A DNA stretch of 64,000 bases from Streptomyces sp. NBC_01351 (lineage in GTDB: Bacteria > Actinomycetota > Actinomycetes > Streptomycetales > Streptomycetaceae). The notes beneath the pieces were generated by a model. It was given only the letters and a program-made list of their open reading frames with translations. It had not been told where the DNA came from and ran no database searches. The position numbers were made by a program, and so were the translations under genes. Below, piece after piece: positions 29,147-38,053 of this stretch (positions are counted from its first letter, which is position 1; every line of letters starts with the position of its first letter). The DNA lies in the NCBI RefSeq assembly GCF_036237315.1, contig NZ_CP108356.1, forward strand, positions 8,313,501 through 8,377,500. The letters are read 5' to 3'.

Positions 29147-29801
29147 TCAAGCGGTGAGGTTGAAGTCCTGCTGGTCGAGTCGGGCGAGGTGGCTGGAGCG
29201 GGTTCGGTCGAGGGGACGGCCGTTCCACCAGGCGTCGAGACGGATGAGGTTGAGCGCGACCGCTGAGAACGCGTGTTCCAGGTGAGTCTTCTTCAGGCCG
29301 CGGTAGCGGGCGCGTCTCATGCCGGTAACGGCCATGGCCTGGTGGATGGTGCCCTCGATGCCGGCGCGGGTGGCGTACTTGGCCCGCCATTCCTGGCTGG
29401 TCTGCTGGGTGCGGGCCTCATCGAGGACCTGTTGCTGCTCGCGGGCGCGCAGGGAGAGTGTGCGGCCGCCGTTTTTAGCCCGCGTGCACTTGTCTCGGAC
29501 CGGGCATGGCCGGCAAGTCTCCTTGTCGAACTTGACCACGATGGCCTTGGTACCGTGTTGGACGGCGGGACTCCACCAGGTGCTGGTGTGTCCGCGCGGG
29601 CAGGTTGCCTCCCGGTTGTCCCAGTCGATGGCGAAGGCGGTGCGCCCGAAGCCGGCACCGGAGCGGGCCTGGGGTGAGCTGTCCAACAGGACCGGGGTGA
29701 CCAGGGTGACGCCAAAGCTCTCCTTCATGCCGACGATCAGCTCGGCGGAGGGGTAGCCGGAGTCCAGATAATGCTCAGCGGGCAGCAGGTCGCGGGCGGC
29801 G
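29147..29801 (-). pseudogene. IS1182-family transposase, C-terminal part only
   Basis: The frame carries the IS1182 C-terminal half: LLPAEHYLDSGYPSAELIVG, CPRGHTSTWWSPA, CRPCPVRDKCTRAKNGGRTL, AKYATRAGIEGTIHQAMAVT (catalytic Glu) and LEHAFSAVALNLIRLDAWWN. The N-terminal half is missing because an IS21-family element begins at 29802. The missing half is not found on the far side of that element, so a deletion followed or accompanied the insertion. Confidence 0.82.
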
Positions 29802-30336
29802 TGTCGGCGGCCGTGGCAAAGTCCAGGTGTGCGGCCAGTTGAGTCCAGGCTGATGGCCACTGGAATTCCAGGTGGATGGCCGTCTGACCTGTGGTGTTCC
29901 TGATCGCTTCCTTATCTGGAGGAGACCCCTCCGTCCGGTTTGCTGGTGTTTGCGAAGCATCAGCGGACTGGTCGAAGAGGTCCTGTGACGAAGTCTGACA
30001 GAGAGATCATGGAAATCCTTGAGGCGTACGACCTCACCGGGACGGTCTGGTCGGCGGCGAACTTGACGGGGCACGACCCGAAGACGGTCAAGCGGTATGT
30101 CGCGGCCCGCGACGGCGGGCGCAACCCGTATGAGCGAGAGCCGCGGCCGAAGATGATCGACGCGTTCCTGGAGAAGGTCGAGGAGTGGGTCGAGCAGTCG
30201 AAGGCGACGATCCGCGCCGATGTGGTCCACGAGAAGCTCGTGAAGATGGGCTACCGGGGCAGCGCACGCTCGACGAGGCGGGCGGTGAACGCGGCGAAGA
30301 CCGCGTGGAAGACGGGCAAGCGCCGGACGTACCGGC

Positions 30337-30341
30337 CGTGG
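30337..30341 (+). repeat. Target-site duplication cgtgg, left copy
   Basis: It directly precedes the left tip of the inner IS21 element and is identical to 33151-33155. Removing one copy with the element restores the outer istA frame. Confidence 0.88.
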
Positions 30342-30464
30342 TGTCGGCGTACAAGTGAACGTGCACCACCGCGTACGGATGAACGTGCACCGTTCTTGAT
30401 GCGGTGGGGCTGGTGACGCGTGAGTCTTCTGTCGTCCTGTTCGGGTCGGTGGAGGGCGGCGAGA

Positions 30465-31886
30465 GTGGTCTTGGATCCGCATCGCTGGTTGGAGCTGAGG
30501 CGGTTTCGCGGTCTGTATGAGTCCGGCGCGATGAGCCTGCGGGAGATCGCGAAAGAGACCGGGCTGAACCGTCGCACGGTCGTGAAGTATCTGTCTGGCG
30601 AGACGCCGGTCGCGCCGCCGCGAAGGGCTCCCAACGGGCAGCCGTACCGGCGGGTGGTGGATGAGGTGGCGCCGTTGATCGACGCGATGCTGCGGGCCGA
30701 GATCCTACTCAAGGGGGCCGTGATTCACGAGCGTCTGGTGGCCGAGTACGGGTTCACGGGCAGCTATCAGCGGATCAAAATGTACTTGCAGGAAGCCCGC
30801 CCGCGGATCGCGGAGGAACTGGGCATCAGCCCGAGTGAACTGGCGGGCCTGCACCGCAGGTTCGAGGTGGTGCCGGGGGCTCAGGCCCAGGTGGACTGGG
30901 GTGACGAGGGAAAGATCCTCGCCCACGTCGGGATCCCGAAGGTCTACTCGTTCCACATGACCTTGTCCTACTCGCGCGATCCGTTCTGCTGCTTCACCAC
31001 CAGCCAGGACCTGGCCACCTTCTTCGACTGCCACCGCCAGGCGTTCGCGCACTTCGGCGGGGTCCCGATGTCGATCGTCTACGACCGCACCAAAACGGTG
31101 GTCCGCCGGCACGTCGCACCAGGTGAAGCCGTCCCTCTCCATCCGGAGGCTGTCGCCTTTGCCGGGCACTACGATTTCGATCCCGACGTACTGGCTGCCT
31201 ATCGGCCCACGGGCAAGGGCCGGGTCGAGCGCCAAGTGCTGATCGTCCGCGACCACGTCCTTGCGGGACGGGCCTTTGCCTCGGTCGAGGAACTCGACGC
31301 CGCGTTCATCGCCTGGGTGCCGCTGCGGCGGGCGAAGGTGCATGGCACCCACGGCGAGGTCATCGGCCTTCGTGCGATCCGCGACCACGTGGCCCTCCGC
31401 CCGCTGCCGCAGGCGCCGTATGTGGTCACTCAGCGGCATCTCCGCCATGTCGGCAAGGACTGCCTCGTCGCCTTCGACGCGAATCTCTACTCGGTGCCGG
31501 CCCGCAAGGTCCGCCCCCGTCAGCTGGTCGAAGTCAGGGCCACGAAGTCCCAGGTCATGCTGCATGCCACCGCCCCCGATCGCACGGGCGAAACGCTGCT
31601 GGCCGTCCATTCGCGGGCGGTCGGCCGAGGCGCCCGGATCGTGGACGAGAAGCACTGGGACGGCCTGCCCACGGGCGTCGGCCGGCGCGTCACCACCGGT
31701 GACGGAGGTCTGCCGCGGCCCCGCCGCCACGACGCCCCGGCCTCGCAGGCCGGGCCGCTGGCGGCCCTGCTGAACCGGGCCGCGGTCACCCAGGTCGAGG
31801 TCGGTCGCCGACCGTTGTCGGTCTATGACGAGCTGACCGGCACCCGCCCCTTCACCACCAAGCCGAGCGCGAAGGAATCGTCTTGA
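30465..31886 (+). CDS. istA: IstA transposase of the inner IS21 element
   Basis: The start is taken at GTG 30465 behind ggaggg (GTG 30420 is possible), giving 473 residues. It has an N-terminal HTH (SLREIAKETGLNRRTVVKYL) and an rve/DDE core with Asp in AQVDWGDEGKILAHVG, Asp in MSIVYDRTKTVVRR and Glu in GKGRVERQVLIVRD, then a C-terminal Mu-transposase-like domain (HVGKDCLVAFDANLYSVPAR). It is intact and overlaps istB by four bases (TTGA). Together with IstB it catalyses transposition by a cut-out paste-in mechanism. Confidence 0.92.
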   Translation: MVLDPHRWLELRRFRGLYESGAMSLREIAKETGLNRRTVVKYLSGETPVAPPRRAPNGQPYRRVVDEVAPLIDAMLRAEILLKGAVIHERLVAEYGFTGSYQRIKMYLQEARPRIAEELGISPSELAGLHRRFEVVPGAQAQVDWGDEGKILAHVGIPKVYSFHMTLSYSRDPFCCFTTSQDLATFFDCHRQAFAHFGGVPMSIVYDRTKTVVRRHVAPGEAVPLHPEAVAFAGHYDFDPDVLAAYRPTGKGRVERQVLIVRDHVLAGRAFASVEELDAAFIAWVPLRRAKVHGTHGEVIGLRAIRDHVALRPLPQAPYVVTQRHLRHVGKDCLVAFDANLYSVPARKVRPRQLVEVRATKSQVMLHATAPDRTGETLLAVHSRAVGRGARIVDEKHWDGLPTGVGRRVTTGDGGLPRPRRHDAPASQAGPLAALLNRAAVTQVEVGRRPLSVYDELTGTRPFTTKPSAKESS

Positions 31887-32656
31887 GCGAGCTGGTCTCC
31901 ACCCGCATCCGCAACACGGCCGGCAGGCTGGGCCTTCCCCACCTGGCCGATGCCCTGACGCAGTACGCTCAGCGGGCCGACGAGGCCAAGATGGGCTACC
32001 TCGACTTCATCGACCTGGTCCTCTCCGAAGAACTCGCCGTCCGCGAGGACCGCCGTTTCCGCACCGGTCTGCGGATCTCGAAGCTGCCGCACCACAAAAC
32101 GCTGGACGACTACGACTTCTCGTTCCAGCCCGAGCTCGACCCTCGCAAGGTCAAGGACCTCGCCACGTTGTCGTTCGTCGAGGCCAAGGCCAACGCCGCT
32201 CTGCTCGGGCCGCCGGGGGTGGGCAAGACGCATATTGCCGTCGCTCTCGCGGTCGCGGCCTGCCGGGCCGGCTACTCGATCTACTTCACCAGCCTCGACG
32301 ACATGGTCCGCAACCTCAAGACCGCCGAGGCCGCCGGGCGTCTGACCAGCAAACTCGGCAGCTACCTGCGGCCCGCGGTTCTCGTGGTCGACGAGGTCGG
32401 CTACCAGCCCCTCGAACGCGCGGAGGCCAACCTGGTCTTCCAGGTGATCTCAAAGCGCTACGAAAAGGGCTCGATCATCCTGACCTCGAACAAGACCTTC
32501 AGCGAATGGGGACAGGTGTTCGGCGATGAAGTCCTCGCCACCGCCATCCTCGACCGTCTCCTCCATCACTGCGACGTCATCTCCATCAACGGCCCCAGCT
32601 ACCGGCTCAAGAATCGGCTCGCTGCCATCGAACGTGAACGGGACGACGCGGCCTGA
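31883..32656 (+). CDS. istB: IstB helper ATPase of the inner IS21 element
   Basis: This 257-residue AAA+ protein has the IstB N-terminal helical region (RIRNTAGRLGLPHLADALTQ), Walker A GPPGVGKTH at about 112-120, Walker B VLVVDEVGY at about 165 and the sensor region IILTSNKTFSEWGQVFGDEV. It assembles on target DNA and recruits IstA. It is translationally coupled to istA by overlap and is intact. Confidence 0.93.
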   Translation: MSELVSTRIRNTAGRLGLPHLADALTQYAQRADEAKMGYLDFIDLVLSEELAVREDRRFRTGLRISKLPHHKTLDDYDFSFQPELDPRKVKDLATLSFVEAKANAALLGPPGVGKTHIAVALAVAACRAGYSIYFTSLDDMVRNLKTAEAAGRLTSKLGSYLRPAVLVVDEVGYQPLERAEANLVFQVISKRYEKGSIILTSNKTFSEWGQVFGDEVLATAILDRLLHHCDVISINGPSYRLKNRLAAIERERDDAA

Positions 32657-32674
32657 CCAAGCCTCCCGGAGTTT

Positions 32675-33040
32675 TTACAGGTCAGTCCAGACATGTCCCT
32701 CAAAGTAGTCGTGCCAGCCCCGGAAGTACCAGTTGGCAAGATCCCCGATTCGCTCGATGCAGTCCTCGAAATAGGCATCGGGCGCCGGCTTGGGGAAGTT
32801 CGGGTGTGACGTCCACGACGGAACCCAGGTCGCGACCTCATAGAACCCTTCGGCGACCCATCGATCGAGCTTCTCGTCAGACTGGGATCGCTCGCATGCG
32901 GCTCGCATCGCCTGTTCCAGGCGGGTGAAGGCAGCCCGGTCCCACTCCAGATCCCCGCGCAGCCGCAGCAGGAAGCTGCCCTCCTCTGCGTCGAACTCCC
33001 GCTTCAGAACCTTGGTGATCTCGTCCATAGCCGAGATCAT
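32675..33040 (-). CDS. Antisense passenger gene inside the inner IS21 element
   Basis: The start is at MISAMDEITKVLKREFDAEE (or MDEITKVL, 33028), giving about 121 residues. The product is soluble, acidic and Trp/Tyr-rich (FYEVATWVPSWTSHPNFPKP, then LANWYFRGWHDYFEGHVW). No catalytic motif was seen and no named family is claimed; size and composition fit immunity-like proteins. It lies wholly between istB and the right inverted repeat, transcribed toward istB with 18 bases between stops. A role in mobility or maintenance is only inference. Confidence 0.72.
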   Translation of the reverse strand: MISAMDEITKVLKREFDAEEGSFLLRLRGDLEWDRAAFTRLEQAMRAACERSQSDEKLDRWVAEGFYEVATWVPSWTSHPNFPKPAPDAYFEDCIERIGDLANWYFRGWHDYFEGHVWTDL

Positions 33041-33150
33041 GACAGTCCCCGGAGAGACCCCCACACCGCCTATGGCCAACCATCACGCCGACCACCAAGC
33101 GGTGCACGTTTGTCTGTACTTGGCGGAGCACTCAGAGGAGTACGCCGACA

Positions 33151-33155
33151 CGTGG
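33151..33155 (+). repeat. Target-site duplication cgtgg, right copy
   Basis: It directly follows the right tip of the inner IS21 element and is identical to 30337-30341. Confidence 0.88.
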
Positions 33156-34348
33156 ATTCCCGAGCCGGGCCGGTGGCTGCAGTTCGACTGGGGAGAGGGG
33201 CCGCGGATCGGCGGCCGGCGGACCTGGCTGTTCTGCGCGTGGCTGTCCTGGTCGCGGTTCCGGGTCGTGATCCCGGTCTGGGACTGCACGTTGGGCACGC
33301 TGGTGGCCTGCCTGGACACCACGTTGCGGCGGATCGGCGGGGCACCGACCTACGTGCTGACCGACAACGCGAAGACGGTCACCGTCGAGCACATCGCCGG
33401 GATCCCGGTCCGGCACCCGCAGATGGTCGCCGCGGGCCGGCATTACGGCTGCCGGGTGGCCAGTTGCGTGCCCTACGACCCCGAGTCGAAGGGCGGCGCG
33501 GAGGCCACGGTCCGTAGCGCGAAGGCCGACCTGGTGCCCACAGGTGCGAACCTGCTGCCCGCCTACGACTCCTTCGCTGAGCTCGCGGATACCTGCCGGA
33601 CCTGGTGCGAGCAGGTGAACTCCCGTCGCCACCGGGCGACCGGGCAGATACCCGCGGACCGCCTGGACGTCGAACGCACCACCCTGCACGTCCTGCCCAG
33701 CGAGCCGCTCGCGCTCGCGCTGGGCGAGGAGAGGCTGGTCGGCTCCGGATCGCACGATCAGCTTCAACTCGGTGCGCTACTCGACCCCGCCGGGCCATAT
33801 CGGCGCGAGGGTGTGGTGCCGGGTCGTCGGCGAGGAGCTTTCCATCGCCGCCCGCACCAACTCCGGTGACCTGTCGGAGATGTGGCGCCACCGGCTCTCC
33901 ACCCCGGGTGTTCCGCAGATCATCGACGCGCACTACCCCGACCACCCGGACGGCCGCAGCGTCCACCAGCCGAGGCTGCGGCCCCGCGGAGGCGGAGATC
34001 GCGTTCGTGGGCATCGGCCCCGGGGCCGGGCGCTGGCTCAAGGAGGCCGGACCCGCCGGCGCGGTCCGTATCCGCGCCAAGATGGCCCGCGCGGTCGAGC
34101 TGGCCACCGTCCTGGGCAACGACCAGGCCCTCGGTCTGGCCGCGACGGCCGGACGCTTCGCCGACGACGACCTGCTCTCGATCCTGGGACACATCGCGGA
34201 CAGCAAGCCCGCCGGCGAGGTCGTCCGCGCGGACGAGGCCCACTCCGTCCAGAACGGAACCATCGGCTGGCAGGCCCTGGGCCGCTGAGCCAACACACAG
34301 CCCACCACGGCATTCTGACTGCACGTCATCCCACAGAACGGCACCGCC

Positions 34349-35122
34349 ATGAGCTTTCCCAGCCCGCCCGCCATCCCCGAGGAACTCGACAAGCTCATGC
34401 GCCGCATGCGCCTGCCCTACATGCGCAAGGCCGCACCTGACGTCCTGGCCACCGCCCGAGCCCAACGGGGGGACCCCGCCGAGGTCCCACGGCTGCTGAT
34501 CGCCGAGGAGGTCACCGGCCGCGACGCTGCCACCCGGCGGCTTCGCCGGCACTCGGCGAACTTCCCCACCGGCAAGACCCTGGGCTCCTGGCGGGCCGAG
34601 GACTCCACCATCCCCGAACCCACCCAGAACTCCCTGATCACCCTGGAATGGATCGGCCGCGCCGAGAACCTGGTGATCGCCGGCCCGTCGGGGACGGGCA
34701 AGAGCCACTTCACCGAAGGCCTGGCCCAGGCCGCGATCGAGAAGGACCTGCGCGTGTCCTGGTTCACCCTGGAGACGCTCAGCGCCGCGATCGGGAAATC
34801 GAAGGTCGACGGGTCCACCGCTCGCACCGTCGCCCGGATCTGCCGCGCGGACCTCATCGTCATCGACGACATCGGCCTGCTGCCCGTCGGAGAAGACGCC
34901 GCCGAGGCGTTCTACCGCATCATCGATGCCGCCTACGAACGACGCTCCATCGCGGTGACCAGCAACATCCACCCCTCCGGTTTCGACACGATCATGCCGA
35001 AGACCCTCGCCGGCGCGAGCACCGACCGCCTCATGCACCACGCTCACCTCGTGACCACCACCGGCGACTCGCACCGCCTCGCCGAGGCCCTCGCCGGGAA
35101 GGGAGTGGTCCCCTTGCACTGA
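34349..35122 (+). CDS. istB: IstB helper ATPase of the outer IS21 element
   Basis: This 257-residue protein has Walker A GPSGTGKSH at about 111-119, Walker B LIVIDDIGLLP at about 170 and VTSNIHPSGFDTIMPKTLAG as the sensor/target part. The N-terminal helical region (EELDKLMRRMRLPYMRKAAP) is typical of IstB. It follows the broken outer istA by 60 bases and is intact, so it could still be made but has no partner IstA of its own type. Confidence 0.9.
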   Translation: MSFPSPPAIPEELDKLMRRMRLPYMRKAAPDVLATARAQRGDPAEVPRLLIAEEVTGRDAATRRLRRHSANFPTGKTLGSWRAEDSTIPEPTQNSLITLEWIGRAENLVIAGPSGTGKSHFTEGLAQAAIEKDLRVSWFTLETLSAAIGKSKVDGSTARTVARICRADLIVIDDIGLLPVGEDAAEAFYRIIDAAYERRSIAVTSNIHPSGFDTIMPKTLAGASTDRLMHHAHLVTTTGDSHRLAEALAGKGVVPLH

Positions 35123-35189
35123 CCCCCACCCCTGGAACACCTGTCCTCCGACAAGTGATCTTGACTGCCTGGTCCAGGGGCGTTCGTCC

Positions 35190-35594
35190 TCAGCAGTACG
35201 TCTCGATGAAGAGGAGTATGCGACCGTCGTCCGCGGTGAACTCGTACGCCTCGTGGATCGGCAGGTCGGCGGCGCCGAACCCGGCCCGAGCTTCGAGCCA
35301 GGCAGCCGGGCGCTCGGCCTCCGCAAGGAAGCGGGGGAGCCACCACTGGTCCTGGTCGTCGTAGTACTCGCCCATCGACATCACGTCGGCGCTGACGGCG
35401 AGCCGCTTGGCCCGGCGAGGGTCCAGCGGCCCGCGGGCAAGCCGCCAGTAGCAGCCGTCGGCGTCGGTGAAGCCGCGGGCCATCAAGGGCGGGAGGACGT
35501 ACGAGCTACCGGACTCCTCCGCTGGTGGTGGCTGCATAGCCGCCACCACCTCGGCGAGGGTCGCGGCGTGCTTTCGCTTCTTCGGCACCTGCAC
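35190..35594 (-). CDS. Antisense passenger gene of the outer IS21 element
   Basis: This 134-residue acidic protein starts with a basic segment (MQVPKKRKHAATLAEVVAAM), has a Trp/Tyr-rich middle (YYDDQDQWWLPRFLAEAERP) and ends ADDGRILLFIETYC. No family was recognised. It lies between istB and the right inverted repeat, on the opposite strand, 67 bases past the istB stop. That is the same arrangement as in the inner element, though the two passenger proteins are not obviously related. Confidence 0.68.
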   Translation of the reverse strand: MQVPKKRKHAATLAEVVAAMQPPPAEESGSSYVLPPLMARGFTDADGCYWRLARGPLDPRRAKRLAVSADVMSMGEYYDDQDQWWLPRFLAEAERPAAWLEARAGFGAADLPIHEAYEFTADDGRILLFIETYC

Positions 35595-35769
35595 AGGATG
35601 TCAGAACCGCGTCCTTCGGTTATCGGCCAAGATCGAATGACAGAAGTCCGATGGCCATCAAGACCACCTGTCAGAGGACAACACGACTGGCCACACGCCT
35701 GGGTTTCTGATGGCCACCAGCCTGGACACCCAACGGCCACCCACCTGGGCATCTCAATGGCCGTTGACA

Positions 35770-36073
35770 ACGATCTCGGGGCACGGCAGCACGAGAGTGG
35801 TGATGGGGTGCAGCCGCAGCGGACGTCGGAACCCGGCTCACCCGCCCAGTCAACCGCTGCCCGAGACGCAGGCCGTGCCGGATGCGGCCCCATTGTGTGC
35901 TGTGCGGAAGGCGTCCGGTGCGGCTCCCCGCTCGTGGATTCAGGACGAAAGCATGTCCATCATGACAGGTCAGCGCCGTTTTTCGTAGGACGGAACGCAC
36001 AGTTCGCGAGGCTTGTCCGGTCCGTTCCCCGCCACTCAGAATCTCCTTCGTGCGTCATCCGCAGACAGGGGGA
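35770..36073. other. Gene-free stretch right of the IS21 complex
   Basis: No open frame with protein character was seen. The missing N-terminal half of the IS1182 transposase is not here. The promoter of the gene at 36074 is expected within it. Confidence 0.35.
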
Positions 36074-37246
36074 ATGGTGACGATCGATCACGACGCGGTG
36101 CTTCGGGCCCGCGTGCTGCTGCTGGGGTCCGGACGGCCGAGTCGGGCCGAACTGGTCGGCGCGTACCGGGTTCTGGCCGAGGTGAGTCCAAAGGCGTACA
36201 TGCCGAAGTTGGTCGACGCCCTGCTCGCGCTGCGCCACGAGATCCGGGATCCGAAGGTGGACCTCGCGCTCGCCGCCGAGGCTTCCCGGGCCGCTCGCAG
36301 GATAGAGGTCGGGGCGCCGAACCGGGCGGAGCGGTTACATCGGGCCCTGGACGCCTATCAGGCTTCCTTGTTCGCCCTCGGGCACAGGGCGGAAGGACGC
36401 GCAATCTGTGAGGAGCTTGCCGAGGCCGGCCGAAGCGATCCCCTGGCGAGCGTTCTGGCCGAGGAGGGGCACTTCAGGGAGGCCGCGGAGCTCGACGAAG
36501 AGGGCGCCCGGAACGGAATTCCGGAGCACTCCTTCTGGAACATGGTCCGGTGGGCGGCGAACCTGGAGGGCGCCGGGCTGCACGACGCCGCATCAGCCGT
36601 CTTCCGCGAGCTCCTTGAGGAGACCCGGCGCAAGGCGGCCGAACAGCGCACCGCTCTGGCGATACTCACCTGGGAGTTGGTTCACTTCTCCCGGATGCGG
36701 GAGGCCGTCGGGGATGAGGCGAGTGCTGCGGCCGCCCGGCGAGAGGCCCTGAGTGTCCTGGAGGAGCTCGCGACCACGGGCGAGCCGAAGAACTGGAGTT
36801 GCATCCTCGGGTGGTGGAGGACGCTCTTCGTCCTGTCGGGGCGGGCAGCCGAACCCGCCGCGAGCCCCGAGTCCCCGATGCCGCCGTTCGGCACGGAGCT
36901 CCGATGGTCGCGCGACGTGCGGGACGGTTTTCTCGGCATGCTGCCGGGCCTCGAAGCGGAGGCGGCGAGACTGCGCGGGGCCGATCGGCTGCCCGAGCTG
37001 GTCGACGTCCAACGCAGGATCGGCATCCGCGCGGCCGTCCGCGAAGGCGACCACCCCTACCTGTTCAAGGACCGGTTCACGCCGTACTTCGACGACGGTG
37101 TGACGCTCGCCCGCCGCCTGCCCGACAACCACGCACGCCTCGCCCGCGCCCTCACCGACCGGTCGATGTTCCTCGTCGCGGCACGATCCTTCGAACCCGC
37201 GCATGCCGACTTCGCCGAAGCGGTCGCCCTTCTCCACGATCGCTGA
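36074..37246 (+). CDS. TPR-like helical-repeat hypothetical protein
   Basis: The start is ATG 36074 behind caggggga (GTG 36050 in frame is less likely), giving 390 residues. The whole protein is alpha-helical in roughly 35-residue repeats resembling TPRs (LHRALDAYQASLFALGHRAE, LASVLAEEGHFREAAELDEE, ARALTDRSMFLVAARSFEPA). No membrane segment, signal or catalytic motif was seen. It is probably a cytoplasmic protein-binding scaffold. Specific function unknown. Confidence 0.7.
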   Translation: MVTIDHDAVLRARVLLLGSGRPSRAELVGAYRVLAEVSPKAYMPKLVDALLALRHEIRDPKVDLALAAEASRAARRIEVGAPNRAERLHRALDAYQASLFALGHRAEGRAICEELAEAGRSDPLASVLAEEGHFREAAELDEEGARNGIPEHSFWNMVRWAANLEGAGLHDAASAVFRELLEETRRKAAEQRTALAILTWELVHFSRMREAVGDEASAAAARREALSVLEELATTGEPKNWSCILGWWRTLFVLSGRAAEPAASPESPMPPFGTELRWSRDVRDGFLGMLPGLEAEAARLRGADRLPELVDVQRRIGIRAAVREGDHPYLFKDRFTPYFDDGVTLARRLPDNHARLARALTDRSMFLVAARSFEPAHADFAEAVALLHDR

Positions 37247-37315
37247 TCGCGCCGCCCGGTCGCCGCGTCGCCTGGGCACGAGGACGCGGTCCAGGCCGTC
37301 ATGGTGCCCATCGTT

Positions 37316-37532
37316 GGGGCCTCGCGGTGGACCAGGCCGAACGTGAGGCGTTGCTGAAGTACGCGGCCGACTGCCCGAACGCGACGCTCGCCTTCGAGCG
37401 GGCGTCCTGACCACCGACTAGACCAGCTCTCGGATCGACCTCGGCGCGGGTCGCCACCACCACGGTGGCGGTCCGCGCTGTCGTGTGTCCGGGACCGGAT
37501 CCAGACTTCTCCGAAGGGGTGAATTCTCCCTC
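37316..37532 (+). repeat. Direct repeat, copy 1 (mini-gene plus hairpin)
   Basis: About 217 bases are repeated at 37887-38105 with mostly third-position-like differences inside a 27-codon ORF. The shared hairpin region downstream contains gtcgccaccaccacggtggc and then gctgtcgtgtgtccgg. Confidence 0.75.
37327..37410 (+). CDS. 27-residue mini-protein, copy 1
   Basis: GTG 37327 opens a 27-codon frame beginning VDQAEREALLKYAADCPNAT and ending LAFERAS. A gttgggg motif precedes it. The same peptide, with one Ala to Gly change, is encoded at 37901. Conservation of the peptide with synonymous differences suggests it is translated. No known small-protein family was recognised. It could alternatively be the tail of a lost longer gene. 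Confidence 0.45.
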   Translation: MDQAEREALLKYAADCPNATLAFERAS

Positions 37533-37606
37533 GCGTACGCGGTTCTGGCGGTGCGCCGGTCTGGGTGCTCCTTGGAGTCTCGGCGTGCCGTGGTGGAGAT
37601 TTGGGC

Positions 37607-37807
37607 ATGATAGGTGGGCCTTCGGGTCCGAGAGATGTGGGGTGTCCGGTGGGGCATGTGGGTGTGCAGCTGATGGCCGCGATCGTGTTGCTGGTGGCAG
37701 TGGGTGCAGCGTTTCAGGAGTGGGGTGCCGCACGCCTCCGGACCGCCTTCATGTACGTGAGCGTCGGCGGTGTGTTGGGCGTTGGGCGTTGGGCTGCTGG
37801 TCTTTGA
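37607..37807 (+). CDS. Possible small membrane protein
   Basis: This frame from ATG 37607 (or ATG 37673) has two short hydrophobic segments (MAAIVLLVAVGAAF and AFMYVSVGGVLGVG). It lies between the two repeat copies. Weak support. Confidence 0.25.
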   Translation: MIGGPSGPRDVGCPVGHVGVQLMAAIVLLVAVGAAFQEWGAARLRTAFMYVSVGGVLGVGRWAAGL

Positions 37808-37900
37808 CGGCGAAGTCTGGGACGTGCTGACAGCAATGGCGGTGTAGACCTGCCGGTATCGGCGGGTGCCTTGAACTGTTCAGGGCGAGGGGGTCTCGCG

Positions 37901-37984
37901 GTGGACCAGGCCGAGCGTGAGGGGCTGCTGAAGTACGCGGCTGACTGCCCGAACGCGACGCTGGCCTTCGAGCGGGCGTCCTGA
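37901..37984 (+). CDS. 27-residue mini-protein, copy 2
   Basis: GTG 37901 is preceded by gcgaggggg, a good ribosome site, seven bases upstream. The peptide begins VDQAEREGLLKYAADCPNAT and ends LAFERAS as in copy 1. A strong hairpin follows 35 bases after the stop, so ribosome site, ORF and terminator form a unit. Function unknown. Confidence 0.5.
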   Translation: MDQAEREGLLKYAADCPNATLAFERAS

Positions 37985-38018
37985 CTGCCGCCTGAATCCA
38001 GCTCCCGGATCGACCTTG

Positions 38019-38053
38019 GCGCGGGCCGCCACTATCACGGTGGCGGCCCGCGC
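38019..38053 (+). terminator. Perfect 13-bp-stem hairpin after mini-gene copy 2
   Basis: Arms gcgcgggccgcca and tggcggcccgcgc pair exactly around ctatcacgg. The corresponding hairpin in copy 1 is present but has mismatches. Confidence 0.6.

Larger units (their letters stand above)
30342..33150 (+). mobile_element. Inner IS21-family element with antisense passenger gene, inserted into istA
   Basis: The tips are TGTCGGCGTAC (30342-30352) and the exact inverse GTACGCCGACA (33140-33150). The inverted repeats align without gaps for about 51 bases with shared inner blocks (GTAC-GA--AACGTGCACCG). The 5-base sequence cgtgg flanks both sides (30337-30341 and 33151-33155) as a target duplication. The 2809-bp element holds intact istA and istB and, between istB and the right tip, an oppositely oriented passenger gene. 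Confidence 0.92.
29985..34288 (+). pseudogene. istA of the outer IS21 element, split by a nested IS and two frameshifts
   Basis: Codons 1-119 run from GTG 29985 (MTKSDREIMEILEAYDLTGT) to YRPW at 30341. The gene resumes in frame at 33156 with IPEPGRWLQFDWGEGPRIGG, so excising 30342-33150 plus one CGTGG copy restores it. DDE residues lie in QFDWGEG, YVLTDNAKTV and SKGGAEATVR. One extra base near 33748 and another slip near 33980 shift the frame twice. The remaining C-terminus (EIAFVGIGPGAGRWLKEAGP to GWQALGR) is recognisable. Non-functional. Confidence 0.85.
29802..35769 (+). mobile_element. Outer IS21-family element with antisense passenger gene, itself interrupted
   Basis: The left tip begins TGTCGGCGGCC at 29802. 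The right tip, read on the complement from 35769, begins TGTCAACGGCC. Alignment continues inward for over 100 bases (CCAGGTG, GGCC, then GTCCAGGCTG-TGGCC on both sides). The element holds istA (split), istB and a minus-strand passenger gene after istB. Without the nested element it is about 3.15 kb. No matching target duplication was seen (flanks gggcggcg and acgatctc), consistent with a later deletion at one side. Confidence 0.72.

Noticed and set aside
29795..35776. Target-site duplication for the outer IS21 element
   Set aside because: The flanks (ending gggcggcg and starting acgatctc) do not match. One side has probably been changed by a deletion, so no duplication is claimed.
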